Assembly (NCBI GenBank): GCA_963707015.1
Contig: CAVPOO010000001.1
Span: 1 to 64,000 of the forward strand
From: CAVPOO01 sp963707015
GTDB lineage: Bacteria > Pseudomonadota > Gammaproteobacteria > Thiohalobacterales > Thiohalobacteraceae
Length of the DNA: 64,000 nt
Direction of reading: 5' to 3'
How positions within the stretch are numbered: position 1 is the first letter of the stretch; every line of letters begins with the position of its first letter. Below the pieces are notes generated by a model. The model saw only the letters and a program-made list of their open reading frames with translations. It searched no databases and was not told the DNA's origin. Position numbers and translations under genes: made by a program. Positions 7,901 to 16,131 of this stretch are shown here, one piece after another.

Positions 7901-8527
7901 TTACTTGGAGTACAGTTCGACGACCAGCTGTTCGTTGATTTCTGCCGGCAGATCACTGCGATCCGGAATCGCCTTGAACGTGCCCGCCATCTTCTTGACA
8001 TCCACATCGACCCAGTCCGCAAAGCCGCGCTGCTGCGCCAGTTCCAGCGCTGCCTGTACGCGCATCTGCTTCCGCGCCGGCTGATTGACCTCTATCACGT
8101 CACTCGGCTTCACCTGGGCAGAGGGGATGTTCAATTTATGGCCATTCAATGTAATCCCCTTGTGCCGTACCAGCTGCCGCGCCTCACTGCGTGACACGGA
8201 AAAGCCCATACGGTACACCACATTGTCCAGACGGCTTTCCAGCAGTTGCAGCAGATTCTCGCCTGTGGAACCCTTGCGACGCGCCGCCTCCTGGTAATAG
8301 CCACGGAACTGCTTCTCAAGGATCCCGTACACGCGGCGCAGTTTCTGCTTCTCACGCAGCTGCAGGGCATAGTCTGAGAGCCGGGTGCGGCGCTGACCGT
8401 GCTGCCCCGGCGGGAAAGGCCGGCTTTCGATCGCGCACTTGCTGGTGAAGCACTTCTCACCCTTCAGGAACAGCTTGCTGCCTTCACGGCGGCATTGACG
8501 GCACTTGGAACCGATATATTTTGCCAT
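7901..8527 (-). CDS. rpsD: 30S ribosomal protein S4, four-cysteine type
   Basis: A 208-residue S4. The S4 RNA-binding core (about residues 95-160, SRLDNVVYRMGF) and C-terminus INEQLVVELYSK are of the gammaproteobacterial kind. The N-terminus is unusual: KCRQCRREGSKLFLKGEKCFTSKC has cysteines at 9, 12, 26 and 31, the zinc-binding (C+) pattern known from Gram-positive and deltaproteobacterial S4. E. coli and most relatives that I recall have lost these. S4 nucleates 30S assembly and represses the alpha operon in E. coli. Confidence 0.98.
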   Translation of the reverse strand: MAKYIGSKCRQCRREGSKLFLKGEKCFTSKCAIESRPFPPGQHGQRRTRLSDYALQLREKQKLRRVYGILEKQFRGYYQEAARRKGSTGENLLQLLESRLDNVVYRMGFSVSRSEARQLVRHKGITLNGHKLNIPSAQVKPSDVIEVNQPARKQMRVQAALELAQQRGFADWVDVDVKKMAGTFKAIPDRSDLPAEINEQLVVELYSK

Positions 8528-8537
8528 GTCCGCTCCC

Positions 8538-8927
8538 CTAAACCCGGCGTTTCTTGGGGGGACGACACCCGTTGTGAGGGATCGGGGTCACATCCTCGAT
8601 GTTGGTCACCTTGAACCCGATATTGTTCAGCGCCCGCACCGCCGAGTCGCGGCCGGGGCCGGGGCCCTTTACCATCACCTCGATATTCTTCATGCCAAAC
8701 TCCTGGGCCGCGCGACCTGCCCGCTCGGCAGCAACCTGCGCCGCAAACGGAGTACTCTTACGCGAGCCACGGAATCCCGAACCACCCGAAGTGGCCCAGG
8801 CCAAGGCATTACCCTGTCGATCACTGATCGTGACAATGGTGTTATTGAAAGAAGCCTGAACGTGTGCGATCCCGTCGACTACGTTCTTCTTCACCTTCTT
8901 GCGCGTGCGTGGAGCCGGCTTTGCCAT
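8538..8927 (-). CDS. rpsK: 30S ribosomal protein S11
   Basis: A 129-residue S11 of normal length with the conserved KKNVVDGIAHVQASFNNT start, SGGSGFRGSRKSTPFAAQ and the basic tail CRPPKKRRV. It binds 16S rRNA at the platform of the small subunit near the mRNA exit. It lies between rpsM and rpsD in the alpha operon, 10 bases before rpsD. Confidence 0.98.
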   Translation of the reverse strand: MAKPAPRTRKKVKKNVVDGIAHVQASFNNTIVTISDRQGNALAWATSGGSGFRGSRKSTPFAAQVAAERAGRAAQEFGMKNIEVMVKGPGPGRDSAVRALNNIGFKVTNIEDVTPIPHNGCRPPKKRRV

Positions 8928-8971
8928 AACTCTAGAATTCCTGCCTGGTTAAATAAACTGCCTGGTACTGA

Positions 8972-9328
8972 CTACTTGCGGATGGGACGGCGCGGTCCCT
9001 TGCGAGTGCGGGCGTTGGTGCGGGTACGCTGGCCGCGCAGCGGCAGACCGCGCCGATGCCGCAGCCCGCGGTAGCAACCGAGGTCCATCAGGCGTTTGAT
9101 GTTCATCGACACTTCCCGACGAAGGTCACCTTCCACGCCATACTTGCTGACTTCCGAGCGAATTGCCTCCAACTCGTTATCCGCAAGATCGCGCACCGGC
9201 CGTTCGGCCGCCACGCCAGCCGCCTCACAGATTTTCCGTGCACGGGCGCGCCCGATACCGTATATCGCGGTTAACGCGATAAGGGTGTGCTTGTGCGTCG
9301 GAATATTGATACCCGCGATTCGAGCCAT
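8972..9328 (-). CDS. rpsM: 30S ribosomal protein S13
   Basis: A 118-residue S13 in the usual size range. It has the MARIAGINIP start, the helix-two-turn-helix segment YGIGRARARKICEAAG and the basic C-terminal GQRTRTNARTRKGPRRPIRK that reaches toward the P-site tRNA. It is the first gene of the alpha group, downstream of rpmJ. Confidence 0.98.
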   Translation of the reverse strand: MARIAGINIPTHKHTLIALTAIYGIGRARARKICEAAGVAAERPVRDLADNELEAIRSEVSKYGVEGDLRREVSMNIKRLMDLGCYRGLRHRRGLPLRGQRTRTNARTRKGPRRPIRK

Positions 9329-9456
9329 ACTTACTCCTGGATTACCGTCGGCCGGCCTGCGCCTGATAAACGCGTAAGGGTAGCCTGCCGGCTAGAAAAA
9401 ATCAATCAAAATAGGCCGCCATGGCCCGGCGGCACAAACCGCCAGCGCCCGATAGC

Positions 9457-9570
9457 CTAACCCTGACGCTGTTTATGCCGGCCGTCCTTACAAATAACAC
9501 GCAAGACACCCTTGCGGCGGACAATCTTGCAGTTGCGGCAAATCTTCTTTATGGATGCACGTACTTTCAT
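9457..9570 (-). CDS. rpmJ: 50S ribosomal protein L36, zinc type
   Basis: A 37-residue protein starting MKVRASIKKICRNCKI and ending KDGRHKQRQG. The CxxC pair, a further Cys and a His give the zinc-binding C+ form of L36. It stabilises 23S rRNA near the base of the stalk. It lies between secY and rpsM, its usual place at the spc-alpha junction. Confidence 0.96.
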   Translation of the reverse strand: MKVRASIKKICRNCKIVRRKGVLRVICKDGRHKQRQG

Positions 9571-9614
9571 ATCTCTTCCTGCCTTTTACGTCGGCCTGAA
9601 TCGCAGCGCGCAGC

Positions 9615-10970
9615 CTAGCGGACCAGACCGCTGCGACCATGACTCTTCAGATTCGCCTTCTTCATCAGGCCCTCATACTGATGCGACATCAGATGGGCCT
9701 GTACCTGCGCCATGAAATCCATGATCACGACCACAATAATGAGCAACGAGGTTCCACCGAAGTAGAACGGCACGTTCCAGTACAGAATCAGAAACTCCGG
9801 CATCAGACATACCGATGTGATATAGATTGCTCCCACCAGGGTCAGGCGCGTCATCACACTGTCGATATACCTGGCCGTCTGCTCGCCGGGCCGGATCCCG
9901 GGAATGAAGGCCCCCGACTTTTTGAGGTTCTCCGCCGTCTCCCGCGCATTGAACACCAGCGCCGTATAGAAAAAGCAGAAAAACACAATCGCCAATGCGT
10001 AGAACATCACGTACAGCGGCTGACCGGGTGACATGGTTGTGGCAATGTCCTTGAGCCAGCCCAGACCCTCGCCGGACCCAAACCAGCTTCCCAGCGTGGC
10101 CGGAAACAGGATGATGCTGGAGGCGAAAATCGGTGGAATCACACCTGCCATATTAATCTTCAGCGGCAGATGGGTACTCTGCGCCGCGTAGACCTTGCGT
10201 CCCTGCTGGCGCTTGGCGTAGTTGACCGTGATGCGGCGCTGCCCGCGCTCCACGAACACCACGAAGGCCGTCACACCGAGGGCCAGCGCAAACAGAAACA
10301 GCACTGTCAGCACATTCATCTCGCCGGTTCGCGCCAGTTCCAGCGTGCCGCCTATCGCCGCCGGCAGACCGGCAACGATTCCCGCGAAGATGATCAGGGA
10401 GATCCCGTTACCCACGCCCCGTTCGGTAATCTGCTCGCCCAGCCACATGAGAAACAAAGTACCCGTAGCCAGGGTCACCACCGAGCTCAGGACAAACGCC
10501 GGCCCCGTATGGATCACCAGGGCATTACCCCCCAGCGACTGGGCCTGCAGGCCTACAGAGATACCGATCGCCTGCAGCGTGGCCAGCACCACCGTTGCGT
10601 AGCGGGTGATCTGGGTAATCTTGCGCCGGCCCGCTTCGCCCTCTTTCTTGAGCTGTTCGAGACTGGGAACCGTCACCGTCAGCAGCTGCATGATGATCGA
10701 TGCCGAAATATACGGCATGATCCCAAGCGCAAATATGGACAGGCGTTCCAGCGCCCCGCCCGAGAACATGTTGAACATGTCCAGAATCGTGCCGCGCTGC
10801 TGATCGGCGAGCTGCGCCAGCACGTGCGGGTCAATCCCCGGTATCGGTATAAAGGTGCCGAGGCGGAAAACCAGCAGCGCACCGACGACGAACAGCAGGC
10901 GCTGGCGAAGCTCCTTGAGCTTGCCGAGATCGCCGACCGCACCGGCAATTGTCGCGCCCGCGGTTGCCAT
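9615..10970 (-). CDS. secY: preprotein translocase channel subunit SecY
   Basis: A 451-residue SecY with about ten hydrophobic segments. It forms the protein-conducting channel of the inner membrane with SecE and SecG. The N-terminal FRLGTFIPIPGID, the pore region FNMFSGGALERLSIFALGIMPYISASI and the GERGVGNGISLIIFAGI-type loop are all present. Its ATG directly follows the rplO stop, so translation is likely coupled. SecE is encoded at 36.8 kb in the same window. Confidence 0.99.
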   Translation of the reverse strand: MATAGATIAGAVGDLGKLKELRQRLLFVVGALLVFRLGTFIPIPGIDPHVLAQLADQQRGTILDMFNMFSGGALERLSIFALGIMPYISASIIMQLLTVTVPSLEQLKKEGEAGRRKITQITRYATVVLATLQAIGISVGLQAQSLGGNALVIHTGPAFVLSSVVTLATGTLFLMWLGEQITERGVGNGISLIIFAGIVAGLPAAIGGTLELARTGEMNVLTVLFLFALALGVTAFVVFVERGQRRITVNYAKRQQGRKVYAAQSTHLPLKINMAGVIPPIFASSIILFPATLGSWFGSGEGLGWLKDIATTMSPGQPLYVMFYALAIVFFCFFYTALVFNARETAENLKKSGAFIPGIRPGEQTARYIDSVMTRLTLVGAIYITSVCLMPEFLILYWNVPFYFGGTSLLIIVVVIMDFMAQVQAHLMSHQYEGLMKKANLKSHGRSGLVR

Positions 10971-11405
10971 TTACGCTTCGACCTTGCCGCCCGCAGACTC
11001 AATTGCGGCGCGGGCACCCTTGGTGACGGCAATGCCCTTGACGGTGACGGCCTTGTCCAGCGTCCCCGACAGGATCACCTTGGCCTGCTGGATCTGCTGA
11101 CCGACCAGATTTGCCGACTTCAGCGCCAGCAGATCAATCACGTCCGCATCGACCTTTGCGAGTTCATGCAGCCGGACCTCGGCGCGTGTGCGGCCTATCC
11201 GCGACGTAAAACCGACCTTTGGCAGCCGCCGCTGCAGCGGCATCTGGCCGCCTTCAAAACCGACCTTGTGAAAACCGCCGGTGCGCGACTTCTGGCCCTT
11301 GTGGCCGCGACCACTGGTTTTGCCCAGGCCGCATCCGATGCCGCGCCCGACACGCTTGGCGGTCGACTTGCTGCCGGTTGCCGGTTTCAGGGTATTCAAT
11401 CGCAT
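10971..11405 (-). CDS. rplO: 50S ribosomal protein L15
   Basis: A 144-residue L15 starting MRLNTLKPATGSK, the canonical N-terminus; a longer in-frame start five codons upstream would overlap rpmD further and is less likely. The glycine- and arginine-rich N-terminal tail (GRGIGCGLGKTSGRGHKGQKSR) penetrates 23S rRNA. The gene follows rpmD by one base and abuts secY. Confidence 0.97.
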   Translation of the reverse strand: MRLNTLKPATGSKSTAKRVGRGIGCGLGKTSGRGHKGQKSRTGGFHKVGFEGGQMPLQRRLPKVGFTSRIGRTRAEVRLHELAKVDADVIDLLALKSANLVGQQIQQAKVILSGTLDKAVTVKGIAVTKGARAAIESAGGKVEA

Positions 11406-11406
11406 C

Positions 11407-11595
11407 TCAGGCTTCCTCAATCTGCAGCAGGTATGACAGCTTGTTTATCATGCCCCGATTCTCGGGTGTATCCAGCACTTCGACCGTGTGCCGGATCCGG
11501 CGCAGACCGAGTCCGCGTGCGCACGCCTGGTGATTCTTCAGGCGTCCGTTCAGGCTGCGGAGCAGGGTCACCCTGAGTTTCTTTTGTCCGCTCAT
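11407..11595 (-). CDS. rpmD: 50S ribosomal protein L30
   Basis: A 62-residue L30 starting MSGQKKLRVTLLRS. It has the usual GRLKNHQACARGLGLRRI motif and ends DTPENRGMINKLSYLLQIEE. Longer frames upstream lie inside rpsE and are not the start. The gene sits 4 bases after rpsE in the spc order rpsE-rpmD-rplO. Confidence 0.96.
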   Translation of the reverse strand: MSGQKKLRVTLLRSLNGRLKNHQACARGLGLRRIRHTVEVLDTPENRGMINKLSYLLQIEEA

Positions 11596-11599
11596 AGCC

Positions 11600-12109
11600 T
11601 TACTCCAGTATATCCTTGACCGACATGCCGCGCCTGGCCGCCACGTCTTCCGGAGAATGTATCTGCTCCAGTGCATTGACGGTTGCGCGCACGACATTCA
11701 TAGGGTTGTTGGTACCGATACACTTGGCAAGCACGTTGTGCACGCCAACCACTTCGAACACCGCACGCATGGCGCCACCCGCGATGATCCCGGTACCTTC
11801 TGAGGCCGGCTGCATGTGCACACGCGCCGCGCCGTGCCGGCCCATGACGGCATACTGCAGGGTGCCCTCGTTGAGGTGCACGGCACGCATGTTCTTGCGC
11901 GCGCTTTCCATGGCCTTCTGAATGGCCACCGGCACCTCACGCGCCTTGCCCATACCGAATCCGACGCGGCCGTTACCGTCCCCCACCACGGTCAGCGCCG
12001 TGAACCCGAATTGCCGCCCACCCTTCACCACTTTGGCGACGCGGTTAACCGCAACGAGCTTTTCCTGGAGTCCGTCGCCCTGCGCCGCCTGTGCATCAAC
12101 ACTTGCCAT
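11600..12109 (-). CDS. rpsE: 30S ribosomal protein S5
   Basis: A 169-residue S5. The double-stranded RNA-binding-like N-terminal domain starts KLVAVNRVAKVVKGGRQFGF, and GDGNGRVGFGMGKAREVP follows. S5 lies at the mRNA entry site with S4 and S3 and affects decoding accuracy and spectinomycin binding; the KVVKGGRQFG loop appears wild type. It is in the spc operon between rplR and rpmD. Confidence 0.98.
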   Translation of the reverse strand: MASVDAQAAQGDGLQEKLVAVNRVAKVVKGGRQFGFTALTVVGDGNGRVGFGMGKAREVPVAIQKAMESARKNMRAVHLNEGTLQYAVMGRHGAARVHMQPASEGTGIIAGGAMRAVFEVVGVHNVLAKCIGTNNPMNVVRATVNALEQIHSPEDVAARRGMSVKDILE

Positions 12110-12120
12110 ACTTCAGATCC

Positions 12121-12474
12121 TCAGAATTCGAGCCCGCCTTCGCGCGCCGCATCTGCCAGCGCCTTCACACGGCCATGAAATTTAAACCCGGAGCGGTCGA
12201 AGGCAACCTTGGTCACCCCGGCGGCCCTGGCCTTGTCCGCGATCACTTTCCCGACCGCCGCGGCGGCCGAGACGTTGCCGGTTGCCTTGAGCTCGTCCCG
12301 CAAGCCCTTGTCGAGTGTCGAGGCGCTCGCCATGATCTCGCCACCGCTCGGAGCGATCACCTGGGCATAGATATGCCGCGGCGTCCGATGAACGCTGAGC
12401 CGCGGATATCCCAGCTCCCGAATCTTGGCGCGGGCCCGACGTGCCCGGCGAATACGTGCTGATTTCTTGTCCAT
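12121..12474 (-). CDS. rplR: 50S ribosomal protein L18
   Basis: A 117-residue L18, the E. coli length. The basic N-terminus is KKSARIRRARRARAKIRELG and the RLSVHRTPRHIYAQVI strand follows. With L5 it binds 5S rRNA and forms the central protuberance. It lies between rplF and rpsE. Confidence 0.98.
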   Translation of the reverse strand: MDKKSARIRRARRARAKIRELGYPRLSVHRTPRHIYAQVIAPSGGEIMASASTLDKGLRDELKATGNVSAAAAVGKVIADKARAAGVTKVAFDRSGFKFHGRVKALADAAREGGLEF

Positions 12475-12540
12475 CGTTGCCTGTACCTGTATCCGGTCAA
12501 TCGCGGCTTGAGTCCGACTCGCGCCGCAGCCCTGAGATCG

Positions 12541-13074
12541 CTACTTCTTCTTGGCTTCCTTGCGCATAATATGCTCATCGGCATATTTAACGCCCTTGCC
12601 CTTGTAGGGTTCCGGCGGCCGAAATGCTCGAATCTCCGCAGAGACCTGACCCACCCGCTGCTTGTCGCTGCCCTTGACCACAACCTCGGTCTGCGAGGGC
12701 GTCTCGATGGTCACGCCGGCTGGCGGCTCATAATTCACCGGATGCGAGAACCCCAGCGTCAGGTTCAGGGTCCTACCCTGCATCTGGGCGCGATAACCGA
12801 CGCCAACGAGCTCCAGTTTCTTCTCGAAACCCTGGCTGACGCCCACCACCATATTGCTGAGCAGGGCCTGTGTGGTGCCGGCCAGGGCACGCGCGCCCTT
12901 CGATGCGCTGCGTGCAGCCACGGTCAGCACCGTGCCATCCTGCTTCATCTCCACCTGGTCGTGGATGCGGTGTTCAAGACTGCCCTTGGGACCCTTGATT
13001 GTCACCGCTTGCCCGGCAAGCGAGACCTCAACCCCAGCGGGAAGCTCTACCGGTCTCTTGGCGATTCTGGACAT
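12541..13074 (-). CDS. rplF: 50S ribosomal protein L6
   Basis: A 177-residue L6 starting MSRIAKRPVELPAGVEV. The C-terminal signature PPEPYKGKGVKYADE is intact. L6 has two similar domains and binds 23S rRNA close to the sarcin-ricin loop and the factor-binding site. It lies 15 bases after rpsH. Confidence 0.98.
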   Translation of the reverse strand: MSRIAKRPVELPAGVEVSLAGQAVTIKGPKGSLEHRIHDQVEMKQDGTVLTVAARSASKGARALAGTTQALLSNMVVGVSQGFEKKLELVGVGYRAQMQGRTLNLTLGFSHPVNYEPPAGVTIETPSQTEVVVKGSDKQRVGQVSAEIRAFRPPEPYKGKGVKYADEHIMRKEAKKK

Positions 13075-13089
13075 TACCTTACTCCTGGA

Positions 13090-13485
13090 TCAGCAAACCG
13101 TACACAACACCTCGCCACCTTCGCCCGCAGCGCGGGCAGCACGATCCGTCATAACGCCCCTGGACGTGGAGATGATCGCAATACCCAGACCGCCCAGCAC
13201 CCTGGGCAGCTCGTCCTTGCCCCTGTAGATCCGCAGCCCGGGGCGGCTGACACGTTTCAGACTCTCGATGACGGGCTTGCCTTCAAAGTATTTCAGGGCT
13301 ATGACGAGCTCCGGTTTGTCGCCGCTCTCGCGCACAGCAAAGTCCGCGATATACCCTTCGCTCTTCAGCACGCCCGCAATGGCCTGCTTGCCCTTTGACG
13401 AGGGCATGACAACCTCCGCCTTGAACGCAGCCTGCGCGTTCCGCACCCGGGTCAACATGTCCGCAATCGGGTCTGACATACTCAT
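13090..13485 (-). CDS. rpsH: 30S ribosomal protein S8
   Basis: A 131-residue S8. The start at 13485 (MSMSDPIADMLTRVRNAQ) has GAGG eight bases upstream; a second ATG two codons in is possible, and longer upstream frames are not conserved. The C-terminal GIAIISTSRGVMTDRAAR contacts helix 21 of 16S rRNA. In E. coli S8 represses the spc operon at a site near rplE; whether that site exists here was not tested. Confidence 0.98.
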   Translation of the reverse strand: MSMSDPIADMLTRVRNAQAAFKAEVVMPSSKGKQAIAGVLKSEGYIADFAVRESGDKPELVIALKYFEGKPVIESLKRVSRPGLRIYRGKDELPRVLGGLGIAIISTSRGVMTDRAARAAGEGGEVLCTVC

Positions 13486-13606
13486 GCTTGATTCCTCAAT
13501 GCAGATACAGAATCCAACCTGGCGAGATGCGGGCGCCAAACCCGCGCCCCCTGCCAGCCGTGCCAAGGCGTATCCCGTATCTCAGCTCTAGCCTCGTGTC
13601 TATGAA

Positions 13607-13912
13607 TTACCAGCTCGCCTTCACCAGCCCCGGCACATCACCGCGCATGGTGGCCTCGCGCAGCTTGTTGCGGCACAAACCAAACTTGCGGTACACGCCG
13701 TGCGGGCGGCCCGTCTGGCGGCAGCGCCGCTGTACCCGGGCGGGACAGGCATTGCGTGGCTGCTTCTGCAATTTTTCCTGCGCCGCGATACGTTCTTCCG
13801 GCGCACTGTTCAGGTTCGCGATAATCGCCTTCAGCTCGGCGCGCTTTGCGGCATACTGCCGCACCGTCTTCGAGCGCTTCACCTCGCGCGCGATCATGGA
13901 TTTCTTTGCCAT
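13607..13912 (-). CDS. rpsN: 30S ribosomal protein S14, long zinc-free type
   Basis: A 101-residue S14 starting MAKKSMIAREVKR, the length of the long gammaproteobacterial form. The C-terminal RCRQTGRPHGVYRKFGLCRNKLRE lacks the paired CxxC motifs of the short zinc form, although it has stray cysteines. It binds the head of 16S rRNA. It lies between rplE and rpsH. An upstream in-frame start would add an unconserved stretch and is rejected. Confidence 0.97.
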   Translation of the reverse strand: MAKKSMIAREVKRSKTVRQYAAKRAELKAIIANLNSAPEERIAAQEKLQKQPRNACPARVQRRCRQTGRPHGVYRKFGLCRNKLREATMRGDVPGLVKASW

Positions 13913-13922
13913 TTCTCTTCTC

Positions 13923-14462
13923 TCAGTTTCGCAACGGGAAGCTGAACGCAGCCAGCAGCGCCCTGCCCTCCGCGTCGGTCTTCGCCGTCGTGGTAATCGT
14001 AATATCGAGGCCGCGCAGGGCATCGACCTTGTCATAATCGATCTCAGGAAAGATGATCTGCTCTTTCACACCCATACTGAAGTTGCCGCGACCGTCGAAG
14101 GACTTGGCGCTGAGACCGCGAAAATCCCGGATGCGCGGAATCGCGATACTGATCAGGCGGTCCAGAAACTCATACATACGCCCGCGACGCAGCGTTACCT
14201 TGCAGCCGATAGGCCATCCTTCGCGGACCTTGAAGCCGGCAACCGACTTGCGTGCAAGGGTTACGACCGCCTTTTGACCGCCAATCTTCTCCATGTCGCT
14301 CACGGCATGTTCGATCACCTTCTTGTCGCCGATCGCCTCACCGACCCCCATATTCAGGGTGATCTTGGTAATCGCCGGCACCTGCATGACGTTCGCGTAG
14401 CCAAACTGCTCCTGGAGCTGCTTGACCACGTTGTTACGGTAGTGTTCCTGCAATCTTGCCAT
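13923..14462 (-). CDS. rplE: 50S ribosomal protein L5
   Basis: A 179-residue L5 with MQVPAITKITLNMGVGEA, the GCKVTLRRGRMYEFLDRL core and the DYDKVDALRGLDITITTTAK end. It binds 5S rRNA and touches the P-site tRNA. It lies 19 bases after rplX. The gene order here is the standard spc operon. Confidence 0.98.
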   Translation of the reverse strand: MARLQEHYRNNVVKQLQEQFGYANVMQVPAITKITLNMGVGEAIGDKKVIEHAVSDMEKIGGQKAVVTLARKSVAGFKVREGWPIGCKVTLRRGRMYEFLDRLISIAIPRIRDFRGLSAKSFDGRGNFSMGVKEQIIFPEIDYDKVDALRGLDITITTTAKTDAEGRALLAAFSFPLRN

Positions 14463-14481
14463 GGTAGCTTACCAGTTCCCG

Positions 14482-14799
14482 TTAGACGTCCACGACTTCC
14501 TGGGTCGACTTGAAAAAGCGCACCTTGCGCCCATCTTCCAGCACCCGGCAACCGACACGATCCCCTTTCTTGGTCTGCGGGTTGTAGAGCATCACGTTGG
14601 AGGCCTGAATTGGCGCCTCTTTCTCGATAATGCCGCCGGAGATTCCGCGCTGGGGGTTTGGCTTGGTGTGCCGCTTGATGATGTTCACGTTCTCGATAAT
14701 CAGGCGGTCATCTTCCAATACCCGCAGCACCGTCCCGCGCTTGCCCTTGTCCCTGCCGGTCGTGACCATGACGTCATCGCCTTTTCTGATCTTGCGCAT
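14482..14799 (-). CDS. rplX: 50S ribosomal protein L24
   Basis: A 105-residue L24 starting MRKIRKGDDVMVTTGRDKGKRG, the KOW motif, which contacts the 5' domain of 23S rRNA and starts large-subunit assembly. It lies 13 bases after rplN. Confidence 0.98.
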   Translation of the reverse strand: MRKIRKGDDVMVTTGRDKGKRGTVLRVLEDDRLIIENVNIIKRHTKPNPQRGISGGIIEKEAPIQASNVMLYNPQTKKGDRVGCRVLEDGRKVRFFKSTQEVVDV

Positions 14800-14812
14800 T
14801 GTGGGTACCTCG

Positions 14813-15181
14813 TTACAGGACTTCCGGCGCCAGGGAGACGATCTTCATGAACCGCTCGCTGCGCAACTCACGTGTTACTGGACCAAAGATACGCGTGCCG
14901 ATCGGTTGCAGCTGGTTGTTGAGCAGCACAGCTGCATTGGTATCAAACCGGACCACTGAACCATCGGGCCTGCGCACGCCCTTGCGGGTACGTACAACGA
15001 CTGCGTTATACACTTCACCCTTCTTGACCTTGCCGCGCGGTATCGCTTCCTTGACACTGACCTTGATGACGTCGCCAATCGACGCATACCGCCGGTGCGA
15101 ACCGCCCAGCACCTTTATGCACTGAACCTGTCTCGCGCCACTGTTGTCTGCCGCGAACAGCATTGTCTGCATTTGAATCAT
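14813..15181 (-). CDS. rplN: 50S ribosomal protein L14
   Basis: A 122-residue L14, the normal length, starting MIQMQTMLFAADNSGARQVQCIKVLGG. It sits at the subunit interface and forms bridge B8; the silencing factor RsfS binds it in other bacteria. It heads the spc group 58 bases after rpsQ. I do not see an obvious separate promoter in that gap. Confidence 0.98.
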   Translation of the reverse strand: MIQMQTMLFAADNSGARQVQCIKVLGGSHRRYASIGDVIKVSVKEAIPRGKVKKGEVYNAVVVRTRKGVRRPDGSVVRFDTNAAVLLNNQLQPIGTRIFGPVTRELRSERFMKIVSLAPEVL

Positions 15182-15239
15182 GAGTCTTTCCCGACACTAT
15201 GCTCGTTATCTGCAAGTTCCGCCCTGGGCGCTCCAGCCT

Positions 15240-15503
15240 TCAGCCCGCCCGTTCCAGAACTTCGACCAGCCGCCACGCCTTGCTCTTGGAGACCGGGCGG
15301 CAGGGCTGGATTCGAACGACATCGCCTGCGTGACAGTCGTTATTCTCATCGTGGATGTGCAACTTGGTGGAACGGCTGATGTACTTGCCGTACAAGGGGT
15401 GCCGGACACGGCGCTCCACCAGCACGGTTGCCGTTTTTTCCATCTTGTCACTGATCACTCGACCCGTGAGGGTTCGTTCCGTCTTGCTGGACTCTGTGTT
15501 CAT
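15240..15503 (-). CDS. rpsQ: 30S ribosomal protein S17
   Basis: An 87-residue S17 with RTLTGRVISDKMEKTATVLVERRVRHPLYGK, an OB-fold protein that binds 16S rRNA helix 11 early in assembly. Its ATG overlaps the rpmC stop as ATGA, so the two are translationally coupled. It ends the S10 operon. Confidence 0.98.
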   Translation of the reverse strand: MNTESSKTERTLTGRVISDKMEKTATVLVERRVRHPLYGKYISRSTKLHIHDENNDCHAGDVVRIQPCRPVSKSKAWRLVEVLERAG

Positions 15504-15703
15504 GCTGCCTCACCCGCCCCGGCCTGCTCGTTCAGGATTGTCTTGACGCGCGCAATATCCCTGCGCACGCGCTTGAACTGGTGCGGCCGCGCCAGCTGGC
15601 CGGTGCCTTTCTGCATGCGCAGATTGAACTGCTCGCGCAGCAGGCTGACCAGTTCCTTGCGCAACTCGGCACTCGATTTACTTCGCAACTCATTTGCCTT
15701 CAT
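15500..15703 (-). CDS. rpmC: 50S ribosomal protein L29
   Basis: A 67-residue L29 starting MKANELRSKSSAELRKEL. It is helical, and lies at the tunnel exit beside L23, where trigger factor and SRP dock. Its start shares one base with the rplP stop (TGATG) and its stop overlaps the rpsQ start by four bases, so translation is coupled on both sides. Confidence 0.97.
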   Translation of the reverse strand: MKANELRSKSSAELRKELVSLLREQFNLRMQKGTGQLARPHQFKRVRRDIARVKTILNEQAGAGEAA

Positions 15704-16116
15704 CACATCACCGTCCGACTGACAAACGTGGTCTGTACCGGAAGCTTGGCGGCCGCGAGCCGGAAGGCTTTGCGGGCGATCTCTTCGGGGACACCCTCAA
15801 TCTCATAAAGCACTCGTCCGGGCTGGATCTTGGCTATCCAGTACTCGACGTTGCCCTTACCCTTGCCCATGCGCACTTCGATCGGTTTCTTGGAAATCGG
15901 TACATCCGGAAAAATCCGAATCCACAGCTTCCCACCGCGCTTTACATGACGCGTAATCGCACGGCGCGCCGCCTCAATCTGACGTGCCGTCACGCGGCCA
16001 CGTGTGGTTGCCTTGATCCCGTATTCACCAAAGCTGACCCGATTGCCGACCGTGGCGATGCCGCGGTTGCGTCCCTTTTGCTGCTTGCGAAACTTTGTTC
16101 TCTTAGGTTGTAACAT
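15703..16116 (-). CDS. rplP: 50S ribosomal protein L16
   Basis: A 137-residue L16 beginning MLQPKRTKFRKQQKGRNRG and containing ITRHVKRGGKLWIRIFPDVP and MGKGKGNVEYWIA. It supports the A-site tRNA at the peptidyl transferase centre. The arginine in the GRNRG/KPIEVRMGKGKG region that is hydroxylated in E. coli (Arg81) has its context preserved. It lies between rpsC and rpmC. Confidence 0.98.
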   Translation of the reverse strand: MLQPKRTKFRKQQKGRNRGIATVGNRVSFGEYGIKATTRGRVTARQIEAARRAITRHVKRGGKLWIRIFPDVPISKKPIEVRMGKGKGNVEYWIAKIQPGRVLYEIEGVPEEIARKAFRLAAAKLPVQTTFVSRTVM

Positions 16117-16131
16117 CGTCGTTCAACTCCA

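Noticed and set aside
9639..11576. Long + strand open frames opposite secY, rplO and rpsE, one of 468 codons
   Set aside because: They are antisense to conserved ribosomal genes. Their composition (rich in Arg, His, Gln, Pro) is typical of shadow frames in GC-rich DNA, and they have no recognisable domain.
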